Source: Acetofilamentum sp. (GTDB lineage Bacteria > Bacteroidota > Bacteroidia > Bacteroidales > JAFGXI01). From it: DNA of 6,138 nucleotides. Below, piece by piece: positions 1-5,656 of the stretch. Within the stretch, counting starts at the first letter, position 1. Each line of letters opens with the position of its first letter. The stretch lies in NCBI GenBank assembly GCA_020720565.1, contig DYOK01000162.1, positions 1 to 6,138 on the forward strand, written 5' to 3'. The notes under the pieces were generated by a model that had not been told where the DNA came from, searched no databases, and saw only the letters and a program-made list of their open reading frames with translations. A program made the translations under genes and the position numbers.

Positions 1-8
1 TCATTCAA

Positions 9-22
9 AATTCAAAATTCAT
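9..22. repeat. Short AT-rich direct repeat, copy 1
   Basis: The 14-mer AATTCAAAATTCAT occurs here and again at 936-949. The surrounding bases at the left edge are a run of ATTCAAA-like units. Strings of this kind are common filler between genes in AT-rich Bacteroidota genomes. I infer no function. It lies just downstream of the ArsR stop codon, and no terminator can be judged because the window ends. Confidence 0.45.
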
Positions 23-28
23 AATTCT

Positions 29-370
29 TTAAATTGAGCAGCAACTTATTGCATTTAAGTCTGTTACCGGAGCGTCGAAAAGATTTTCGAATGCTTTTTG
101 TGCTTTATTCCAATTATCTCGGTTAATGCAATATTTGATATACGGTGGCTCAATTTCGCCTTGAATCAAACCCGCAAATTTGAGTTCTTTTAAATGCTGC
201 GACAAAGCCGATCGGCCAACAGGGACTTCCAAAACCAAATCGCCACTGTAACAGCACGACTGCATTTGCGATAGCTTTTTTAAGATGTAGATTCTTACCG
301 GATGACTCATTGCTTTTGCAATTTGAGCCAACTCGCTCACATCGGGCGAATATTCGGGCTTAGGACGCAT
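29..370 (-). CDS. ArsR/SmtB-family metal-responsive transcriptional repressor
   Basis: This 113-residue protein is the usual length for an ArsR/SmtB winged-helix repressor. These dimers bind operator DNA and leave it when arsenite, antimonite or another thiophilic metal binds. Visible are the family's early helix with SHPVRIYIL (22-30), the helix-turn-helix with recognition helix around GRSALSQHLKELKFAGLI (52-69), and a wing around 70-82. Cysteines sit at C39-C40, C81 and C110-C111. A C-terminal CC pair recalls the As(III) site of Acidithiobacillus ferrooxidans ArsR (Cys95/96/102), but that site assignment here is inference. The gene is second in its operon: its ATG lies inside the thioredoxin-like gene, which ends 11 bases into it, so translation is probably coupled. 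It probably represses its own operon through the dyad at 633-652. The family call is firm; the inducing metal is not shown. Confidence 0.9.
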   Translation of the reverse strand: MRPKPEYSPDVSELAQIAKAMSHPVRIYILKKLSQMQSCCYSGDLVLEVPVGRSALSQHLKELKFAGLIQGEIEPPYIKYCINRDNWNKAQKAFENLFDAPVTDLNAISCCSI

Positions 371-614
371 GGCTTGTTTTCGAAATTAAATTAAAAATCT
401 CATCTTTCGAAGGGATACGTCCACTCACAACTGTTTTGCCTTGCACCACCAATGCCGGAGTCGACATCACACCAGACTTCATAATCTCGACAATGTCTTC
501 AACTTTTTCGATTTCGGCATCGATAGCGTATTCACTAACCACTTCTCGGGTTAGCTTTTCTAATGTTTTGCATTTGGTACAGCCAGTTCCCAATACTTTT
601 ATTTGAATGCTCAT
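360..614 (-). CDS. Small thioredoxin-family protein (TM0996/redox-active disulfide type)
   Basis: This 84-residue thioredoxin-fold protein has no signal peptide and is probably cytoplasmic. The first strand (IQIKVLG) leads into the redox motif C12-T-K-C15, and S-T-P-A at 51-54 supplies the cis-proline (P53) that faces the active site. Its small size and GTGCTKC start match the glutaredoxin-like TM0996/MTH895 group, often annotated 'redox-active disulfide protein 2' or 'thioredoxin family protein'. Members are frequently encoded beside ArsR regulators, metal permeases and arsenate-resistance genes, where a thiol-exchange role is suspected but the substrate is generally unknown. I chose the ATG at 614, because the upstream in-frame ATG at 641 lies inside the predicted -7 box and adds nine residues not typical of the family. 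It is the first gene of an operon with the ArsR regulator. Confidence 0.88.
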   Translation of the reverse strand: MSIQIKVLGTGCTKCKTLEKLTREVVSEYAIDAEIEKVEDIVEIMKSGVMSTPALVVQGKTVVSGRIPSKDEIFNLISKTSHAS

Positions 615-632
615 TTTTGTGTGTATTTTTGT

Positions 633-652
633 ATTTCGCAAAATAACGAAAT
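633..652 (-). promoter_or_regulatory. Candidate ArsR operator (6-8-6 inverted repeat)
   Basis: Perfect arms ATTTCG and CGAAAT are separated by 8 bases. The spacer is exactly the candidate -7 element of the thioredoxin-arsR operon. A dyad over the core promoter, upstream of an operon that encodes its own ArsR repressor, is the arrangement expected for autorepression. The dyad is seen directly; binding is inferred. Confidence 0.5.
639..646 (-). promoter_or_regulatory. Candidate -7 box of the thioredoxin-arsR operon
   Basis: Read on the minus strand this is TTATTTTG, 7 of 8 matches to the Bacteroidota -7 consensus TAnnTTTG. Transcription would begin near 633, leaving an A-rich leader of about 19 bases before the ATG at 614 and no Shine-Dalgarno sequence, which is normal for the phylum. 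I see no clear TTG -33 element at the proper spacing. Confidence 0.4.
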
Positions 653-745
653 GTTTTTGTAATAAATCATGAATTAAATCGTAAAAAATCTATTTAACGG
701 GATGAATTCTTTTTTGAGGTGCTATAAAAATCTTTGATACTTCTT

Positions 746-780
746 TGTGCACACCAGCCTGCTGGCGGCCGGTGTGTATA
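746..780. repeat. GC-rich imperfect hairpin
   Basis: Arms CACACCAGCC (750-759) and GGCCGGTGTG (767-776) pair with one A/C mismatch around a 7-base loop, and the stem extends outward by four more pairs, two of them G-T. An alternative small hairpin, CCAGC-CT-GCTGG, lies inside. The island is much richer in GC than its flanks. No T-run follows on either side, so it is not a standard terminator. It could be an interspersed palindromic repeat or the structured part of an unknown transcript. Confidence 0.5.
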
Positions 781-911
781 TCAGCTATGCTTTGTACTTG
801 CCTGAACGGATCCTTTTTACACTATAAATGTCGAATTTTATACCAATATATAAACAATATAAAATCCAATCAGATGTTTACATTAACTCTTGACGAAGTG
901 CCAGTTACAAA

Positions 912-925
912 ACCAATTAATTGGT
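912..925. promoter_or_regulatory. Perfect 14-bp palindrome, possible regulator site
   Basis: ACCAATTAATTGGT is its own reverse complement. It lies in the middle of the long divergent spacer, about 350 bases before mutA. AT-rich palindromes of this size arise by chance, so a role as an operator is only a possibility. Confidence 0.25.
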
Positions 926-935
926 CTTATACCTT

Positions 936-949
936 AATTCAAAATTCAT
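936..949. repeat. Short AT-rich direct repeat, copy 2
   Basis: This is an exact second copy of AATTCAAAATTCAT from 9-22, in the same orientation. The AT-rich string continues beyond it with looser similarity. It is probably intergenic filler, with no function inferred. Confidence 0.4.
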
Positions 950-1053
950 CAATCGTAATTTAAAATTTCAATTGGCTGCTATCAAACATTAGCTATTCCG
1001 AGCAAATTGATAAAAGTCATTTAAAATTCTAAGGTTTAAAAGGGTTTTACATA

Positions 1054-1061
1054 TACATTTG
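1054..1061 (+). promoter_or_regulatory. Candidate -7 box for mutAB
   Basis: TACATTTG is a perfect match to the Bacteroidota -7 consensus TAnnTTTG. A start near 1067 would give mutAB a leader of about 210 bases. No TTG lies at the 17-23 base spacing upstream, which weakens the call. A second, 7-of-8 box (TTATTTTG, 1186-1193), also without a -33 element, would give a leader of about 75 bases. Confidence 0.35.
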
Positions 1062-1063
1062 CA

Positions 1064-1076
1064 TCGATATTATCGA
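1064..1076. promoter_or_regulatory. 13-bp palindrome at the predicted mutAB transcription start
   Basis: TCGATA-T-TATCGA is a perfect dyad beginning three bases after the TACATTTG box, that is, across the predicted transcription start. This is a typical place for a repressor to bind. TCGA is a very common word in the neighbouring genes, so half of the dyad may be compositional. Confidence 0.3.
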
Positions 1077-1246
1077 CAACATAATGGTTTAACAAAAAAA
1101 GTAAACACTGAAAACAGCATCAAAAACAAATAAAGTTTATCTTAGCAATACGTACAAAAAGCGAAGTCAAACAAGCTCAGATAGCTTATTTTGAAACAGA
1201 TGCAAAATATTTATCCATCTAATATTAACGAAAAAATTCATCCCAT

Positions 1247-1260
1247 AGGTCGTAAGACCT
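1247..1260 (+). promoter_or_regulatory. Leader hairpin with GTAA loop before mutA
   Basis: AGGTC-GTAA-GACCT is a perfect 5-bp stem with a GNRA-type tetraloop, ending 15 bases before the mutA ATG. It is followed by an A/C-rich unstructured stretch rather than a T-run, so it would not terminate transcription. It could affect ribosome access or mRNA stability, which matters in a phylum that initiates without Shine-Dalgarno pairing. Confidence 0.4.
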
Positions 1261-1275
1261 TAAACCACACAACAT

Positions 1276-3144
1276 ATGCAAAAGCTCTTTGAGGAATTCA
1301 AACCCATCAGTGCCGAACAATGGAAAGCCCAAATTGTGGCCGATTTAAAGGGTGCCGATTACGACAAGTCGTTGGTTTGGAACACGCTGGAAGGTTTTAA
1401 AGTACAACCTTACTATCGAAACGAAGATTTAAAACAATGGCCTGTCAGCCAGTTAAAACCCAATCAATTTCCCTACTTAAGAGGGCATAAAAGCAACAAA
1501 AATCAATGGTTGGTGCGTCAAACATTTGAACTTAAAAAAGATTTGGACGGACATGCCGCCATCGACGCGTGTAATGCCTCTATTCTTGATGGTTTAATGC
1601 GTGGAGTCGATTCGGTCAATATCAAAATCGACTCGCAAGCCATCCAAAGCCAAGCCGAATTCGATCGGCTTCTTCGAGGGATACAACTGACAGCCATAGA
1701 GTTAAACATCGAAAACAAGGGAGCCAATGCCGACTTAATTAGCATGCTGGTTAATTTTTTACAACAACAAAAAATTGACAAACAACTCGTTACCGGTAGT
1801 TTTAACATCGATCCATTAGCATGGATTACCACCGAAGGTTTTTGCGAGCACAATACCATCGAACAAGCCTATGGCCGTTTAACCGAACTGATCTTATTTG
1901 CGAAAGAACATTTGCCCAAGTTTCAGATTTTAAGCATCAATACCCGAATCTTTTCGAATGCGGGTGCTTCGTCGGTTCAAGAGATTGGCTATGGGTTGGC
2001 TATGGCTCAGAATTACATTTCCGAATTATCGGTCAAAGTGCCCATCGATATTTTATTGCAAAGCATACGATTTAATATTGGCGTATCGTCGAATTATTTT
2101 ATGGAAATAGCCAAAGTAAGAGCCCTACGTTACTTGTGGTCTAAACTCGGCGAAGCATGGGGTGCCCAAGCCGAATCGACTCAGGTTTGGATACACGCCG
2201 AAAACTCGCTTTGGAATAAAACCATTTTCGATCCCTACGTAAATATGCTACGTGTGACCACCGAGTCCATGTCGGCGGTTATTGGTGGTGTCGACTCGCT
2301 CACCGTTCTGCCATACGATGCCATTTACCGAGCAACCAACGAGCAATCGGAACGTGCCGCGCGTAACACACAAATTATTTTAAAAGAAGAAGCTTATTTC
2401 GATAAAGTTGCCGATCCCGCTGGCGGTTCGTATTATATCGAGAATTTAAGCCAATCGATTATCGAACATGCTTGGAAGCTTTTGCTCAAAGTGGACGACA
2501 TGGGAGGCTATTTTAAATCGCTTGAACAAGGATTGGTACAATCCGACATTCACGAGCTCGCCCAACAACGTGATATGAATATTGCCACACGTAAAGAGAT
2601 CTTTTTAGGCACCAATCAATATCCCAATGCTGCTGAGCAAATGAATACTCAAATCGATAAACGAGCTAACGTATCTAAAAAACCTGCCAATAAAATCCAA
2701 ACACTACGTCAATACCGTGGGGCAGAAGCATTCGAAAACATACGAATTGAAGTCGAACAACATGCCAAAACACCTAAAGTTTTGATGCTGACCTTTGGCA
2801 GCCCTACCATGCGACGTGCACGTTCGCAGTTTGCAAGTAACTTTTTTGCTTGTGCTGCTTACCAAATTTTCGATCATAATGGCTTTAAGACCGTTGCCGA
2901 AGGGGTACAATACGCCAAAGAAATTAATGCCGACATCGTTGTAATGTGTAGCGAAGACGACGCTTATCCAGAAATGGTGCAAAGCTTAAGTTCTGAACAA
3001 AAATCAGAATTTATTTGGGTGATAGCCGGTTATCCGAAAGACCAAATCGAGATGCTGCAACTATCTGGAATTGAACATTTTATTCACATCAAATCGAATG
3101 TTTTGGCACAATTAAGTCAATTCAATCGCCTTATTTTAAAATGA
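1276..3144 (+). CDS. mutA: Methylmalonyl-CoA mutase, small (beta) subunit
   Basis: This 622-residue protein is the non-catalytic partner of MutB in the heterodimeric mutase; the Propionibacterium MutA is about 638 residues. The N-terminal segment (FEEFKPISAEQWKAQI, then LKGADYDKSLVW at about 24-35 and PYYRNEDL at about 45-52) is typical of small subunits. A TIM-barrel domain follows to about residue 430, with conserved stretches such as GGVDSLTVLPYD and ADPAGGSYYIENLS. After a linker, a Rossmann-like C-terminal domain (about 500-622) has TFGSPTMRRAR at 506-516 where MutB has the DGHDRG B12 motif, so it cannot supply the axial histidine; this loss is normal for MutA. The ATG has an A-rich leader and no Shine-Dalgarno sequence. 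The stop codon overlaps the mutB start, fitting equal synthesis of both chains. Confidence 0.96.
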   Translation: MQKLFEEFKPISAEQWKAQIVADLKGADYDKSLVWNTLEGFKVQPYYRNEDLKQWPVSQLKPNQFPYLRGHKSNKNQWLVRQTFELKKDLDGHAAIDACNASILDGLMRGVDSVNIKIDSQAIQSQAEFDRLLRGIQLTAIELNIENKGANADLISMLVNFLQQQKIDKQLVTGSFNIDPLAWITTEGFCEHNTIEQAYGRLTELILFAKEHLPKFQILSINTRIFSNAGASSVQEIGYGLAMAQNYISELSVKVPIDILLQSIRFNIGVSSNYFMEIAKVRALRYLWSKLGEAWGAQAESTQVWIHAENSLWNKTIFDPYVNMLRVTTESMSAVIGGVDSLTVLPYDAIYRATNEQSERAARNTQIILKEEAYFDKVADPAGGSYYIENLSQSIIEHAWKLLLKVDDMGGYFKSLEQGLVQSDIHELAQQRDMNIATRKEIFLGTNQYPNAAEQMNTQIDKRANVSKKPANKIQTLRQYRGAEAFENIRIEVEQHAKTPKVLMLTFGSPTMRRARSQFASNFFACAAYQIFDHNGFKTVAEGVQYAKEINADIVVMCSEDDAYPEMVQSLSSEQKSEFIWVIAGYPKDQIEMLQLSGIEHFIHIKSNVLAQLSQFNRLILK

Positions 3145-5288
3145 TGCTGCAAATGAAGCCTAATTTACACCAAGTTGAGCTCAATAACTCATCCGAAAAC
3201 AAAGCCACAAGCTCGCCAACAAACGAGTGGCTTACGCCCGAAGGTATACGCGTAAAACCCGTTTACACCGCATCCGACTTAGAAGGCATGGAGCATTTGA
3301 ACTATGCCGCAGGTATAGCCCCGTTTTTACGCGGTCCGTACTCAGGAATGTATGCAATGCGCCCTTGGACCATCAGGCAATACGCTGGTTTTTCGACAGC
3401 CGAGGAGTCGAATGCATTTTATAGACGAAATCTTGCAGCAGGCCAAAAAGGTTTGTCCATTGCCTTCGACTTAGCTACCCATCGGGGATACGATTCCGAC
3501 CACGAGCGTGTGGTTGGCGACGTTGGAAAAGCCGGAGTTGCGGTCGATTCTATTTTAGATATGGAAGTGCTTTTCGACCAAATTCCACTCAATAAAATGT
3601 CGGTATCGATGACCATGAATGGAGCCGTTTTGCCCATTATGGCCTTCTACATTGTAGCCGGACTTGAACAAGGTGCTAAGCTAGAAGAGTTATCGGGAAC
3701 CATCCAAAACGACATTTTAAAAGAATTTATGGTGCGGAATACTTACATTTACCCACCAGAATTTTCGATGAAAATTATTGCCGATATTTTTGAATATACC
3801 TCGAAGTATATGCCCAAATTTAATTCGATTTCCATTTCGGGTTATCACATGCAAGAAGCCGGTGCAACCAACGATATCGAGTTGGCTTATACCCTTGCCG
3901 ATGGACTAGAATACTTACGTGCAGGTGTAAAAGCAGGCATGGATATCGACACGTTTGCCCCTCGATTATCGTTCTTTTGGGCTGTGGGGATGAACCATTT
4001 TATGGAAATTGCTAAAATGCGTGCGGGTCGTATGCTTTGGTCGAAATTGGTACAACAATTTAATCCCAAAAATCCAAAATCTTTGGCCTTACGTACCCAT
4101 TCGCAAACCTCGGGATGGAGTTTGACCGAACAAGATCCCTTTAACAATGTAGCACGAACTTGCGTCGAGGCAATGGGTGCCGCTTTAGGACATACCCAAT
4201 CGTTACATACCAATGCCTTGGACGAGGCCATTGCTTTACCGACCGATTTTTCGGCTCGAATTGCCCGTAATACCCAAATATACATTCAAGAAGAAACCCA
4301 GATTTGCAAAGCTGTCGACCCTTGGGCTGGTTCCTATTACGTCGAAAGTTTGACCCACGAGATTGCACAAAAAGCTTGGGCATTGATTCAAGAAGTTGAA
4401 GCACTCGGTGGAATGGCCAAAGCCATTGAAACAGGCTTGCCAAAAATGCGTATCGAAGAAGCCTCGGCACGAAAACAAGCCCGTATCGATTCGGGCAAAG
4501 ATACCATTGTGGGGGTAAACAAATACCGCTTAGAAAAAGAAGATCCCATCGATATTTTAGATGTGGACAATTCGGCAGTTCGACTTTCGCAAATTGCTCG
4601 CATCGAAAAACTGAAATCGCAACGCGACAATCAGGCTGTTAAAAAGGCACTCGATGCCATAACCGAATGTGTTAAAACCGGCCAAGGCAACCTTTTGACA
4701 TTGGCTGTAGAAGCTGCTAAATTAAGAGCTACTTTAGGCGAGATTTCGTATGCGTGCGAAGTGGTTGTAGGTCGATATAAAGCAAAAATAAGAAGTATTT
4801 CAGGCGTGTATTCAAAAGAAACAGGAACAAACGACGAATTTGCAAAAGCCAAACAATTGGCAGTTGAATTCGCAAAAATTGATGGGCGTCAGCCACGTAT
4901 TATGATTGCCAAAATGGGTCAAGACGGGCACGATCGCGGTGCCAAAGTGGTAGCCACAGGCTATGCCGACATAGGTTTTGATGTTGACATCGGTCCCTTG
5001 TTCCAAACGCCAGCAGAAGCCGCTAAGCAAGCCGTAGAAAACGACGTGCATGTGTTAGGTGTATCGAGCTTGGCCGCTGGACATAAAACACTGATTCCTC
5101 AGGTAATTGCGGAACTTAAAAAACTGGGTCGCGACGATATTATGGTAATAGCAGGAGGTGTTATCCCCGCTCAAGACTATCAATTTTTATACGACTCGGG
5201 CGTGGTAGCTATTTTTGGGCCAGGCTCTTCGGTAAGCAGTGCCGCTGTAAAAATGTTAGAGATTTTAATCGCAACTTACAGCGAGTAA
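3141..5288 (+). CDS. mutB: Methylmalonyl-CoA mutase, large (alpha, catalytic) subunit
   Basis: This catalytic subunit is adenosylcobalamin-dependent and interconverts (R)-methylmalonyl-CoA and succinyl-CoA in the cytoplasm, serving propionyl-CoA breakdown or, in reverse, propionate formation. At 715 residues it is close to the 728 of Propionibacterium MutB and aligns by eye nearly throughout. In the TIM barrel, substrate residues are in place: RPWTIRQY with Y81 (Y89 in Propionibacterium), R199 (R207) and H236 (H244). The C-terminal cobalamin domain carries K591, D595 and axial H597 in DGHDRG (K604, D608, H610), then GVSSLAAGH and the IAGGVIP loop. It looks intact. Met codons at 3141, 3144 and 3153 could all start it; 3141 makes an ATGA overlap with mutA and 3144 a TGATG, so translation is coupled either way. 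A terminator follows at 5314. No meaB chaperone or epimerase gene is in view. Confidence 0.97.
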   Translation: MMLQMKPNLHQVELNNSSENKATSSPTNEWLTPEGIRVKPVYTASDLEGMEHLNYAAGIAPFLRGPYSGMYAMRPWTIRQYAGFSTAEESNAFYRRNLAAGQKGLSIAFDLATHRGYDSDHERVVGDVGKAGVAVDSILDMEVLFDQIPLNKMSVSMTMNGAVLPIMAFYIVAGLEQGAKLEELSGTIQNDILKEFMVRNTYIYPPEFSMKIIADIFEYTSKYMPKFNSISISGYHMQEAGATNDIELAYTLADGLEYLRAGVKAGMDIDTFAPRLSFFWAVGMNHFMEIAKMRAGRMLWSKLVQQFNPKNPKSLALRTHSQTSGWSLTEQDPFNNVARTCVEAMGAALGHTQSLHTNALDEAIALPTDFSARIARNTQIYIQEETQICKAVDPWAGSYYVESLTHEIAQKAWALIQEVEALGGMAKAIETGLPKMRIEEASARKQARIDSGKDTIVGVNKYRLEKEDPIDILDVDNSAVRLSQIARIEKLKSQRDNQAVKKALDAITECVKTGQGNLLTLAVEAAKLRATLGEISYACEVVVGRYKAKIRSISGVYSKETGTNDEFAKAKQLAVEFAKIDGRQPRIMIAKMGQDGHDRGAKVVATGYADIGFDVDIGPLFQTPAEAAKQAVENDVHVLGVSSLAAGHKTLIPQVIAELKKLGRDDIMVIAGGVIPAQDYQFLYDSGVVAIFGPGSSVSSAAVKMLEILIATYSE

Positions 5289-5313
5289 GCCATGCTTTTA
5301 CAGGCAAAATGAT

Positions 5314-5358
5314 ACCCTTAGTTCAGTAATCGAAACTGAGCAAGGGGTTTTTTTTTTT
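5314..5358 (+). terminator. Rho-independent terminator of mutAB
   Basis: Arms 5314-5327 and 5335-5348 form a 14-bp stem with one A/A mismatch and two G-T pairs around the 7-base loop AATCGAA. The stem runs directly into eleven T residues (5348-5358). It begins 26 bases after the mutB stop codon. Confidence 0.9.
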
Positions 5359-5442
5359 GGGTTAATCTGTGATGCAAAACTTCGATATATAAGGCGTTTT
5401 ACAAAATATGCTTAGGAATTGGGCATCTATAATTCTGACGAT

Positions 5443-5483
5443 TTTTGCATAATAAACAACTTTATTATTGCAAAATATTTTTT
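5443..5483 (+). terminator. Second, AT-rich terminator-like hairpin
   Basis: A stem of 14 pairs with one bulged T is formed by 5443-5456 and 5461-5475 around the 4-base loop CAAC. It is followed by TA and six T residues (5478-5483). It could back up the mutAB terminator. The stem is almost all A-T pairs, apart from two G-C pairs, so it would be weak, and the AT-rich setting raises the chance of coincidence. Confidence 0.35.
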
Positions 5484-5542
5484 GTAATTTCCAGAAGTAT
5501 ATGTTGGTGGCTTTATTATCTCTTTTTGAACAGCTGTCCAAT

Positions 5543-5576
5543 TTGCTGGAATAAGTTTAATTCTTTCATATTTTTG
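5543..5576 (+). promoter_or_regulatory. Candidate promoter of the exported-protein gene
   Basis: A TTG at 5543-5545 and TATTTTTG at 5569-5576 match the Bacteroidota -33 (TTG) and -7 (TAnnTTTG) elements, with a 23-base spacer at the long end of the accepted range. Transcription would start near 5582, giving a leader of about 75 bases before the ATG at 5657. Confidence 0.5.
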
Positions 5577-5656
5577 CAAAACACCTTTAAAATCAATATC
5601 AATAAAAACAAGTGTATCGTTTTGTTACAATCCATTATAAAAAGGCAAAGACAGCA

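Larger units (their letters stand above)
653..1275. other. Intergenic region with no convincing gene
   Basis: This is the divergent spacer between the thioredoxin-arsR operon and mutAB. It is AT-rich apart from a GC-rich island around 745-780. Open frames here are short, lack ATG starts or resemble no family I know. It holds the hairpins, palindromes and promoter candidates listed separately. No tRNA, B12 box or terminator with a T-run was seen. Its length exceeds what two promoters need, so a decayed gene or a small RNA is possible but unsupported. Confidence 0.6.
5427..5624 (-). pseudogene. Possible 5'-truncated gene remnant
   Basis: On the minus strand 65 sense codons lie between stops, with no ATG until near the end. 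The translation is protein-like: an alternating strand DTLVFIDIDFKG (3-14), then IPANWTAVQKE (25-35), then strand-like NYKKYFAIIKLFIM (46-59). Strand, 'NWT' and final strand loosely recall a TonB C-terminal domain, but that is a weak guess. Any 5' part would have to lie where the exported-protein gene now begins on the opposite strand, so it would be a gene tail cut off by a rearrangement. An AT-rich hairpin overlaps its last codons. The frame may simply be chance in AT-rich DNA. Confidence 0.25.
5359..5656. other. AT-rich spacer between mutAB and the exported-protein gene
   Basis: This stretch contains no confident gene. It holds a second hairpin with a T-run, a candidate promoter for the next gene, and a 65-codon minus-strand open frame that reads like protein but has no ATG start; these are listed separately. 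Base composition shifts to clearly higher AT than in mutAB. Confidence 0.55.

Noticed and set aside
242..249. GCCACTGT on the plus strand, resembling part of a cobalamin-riboswitch B12 box, in a window with a B12-dependent enzyme
   Set aside because: It lies inside the arsR coding sequence on the opposite strand, far from mutAB, and none of the other riboswitch elements surround it. No such box occurs in the mutA leader.
615..641. Upstream in-frame ATG at 641 that would add nine residues to the thioredoxin-like protein
   Set aside because: It sits within the predicted -7 box and operator. The protein from 614 begins with the usual first strand of the family.
745..963. 72-codon plus-strand open frame in the spacer, with an internal ATG at 874
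   Set aside because: It starts with TTG inside the GC hairpin, has a composition rich in Cys, Trp and Asn, and resembles no family. The internal 29-codon part is too short to support.
2791..2823. Loss of the B12-binding motif in MutA, at first sight an inactivated mutase
   Set aside because: The small subunit of methylmalonyl-CoA mutase normally lacks it; the intact motif is in MutB.
1276..5288. Open frames on either strand inside mutA and mutB, up to 132 codons
   Set aside because: They are shadow frames of two strongly recognised genes and show no independent features.
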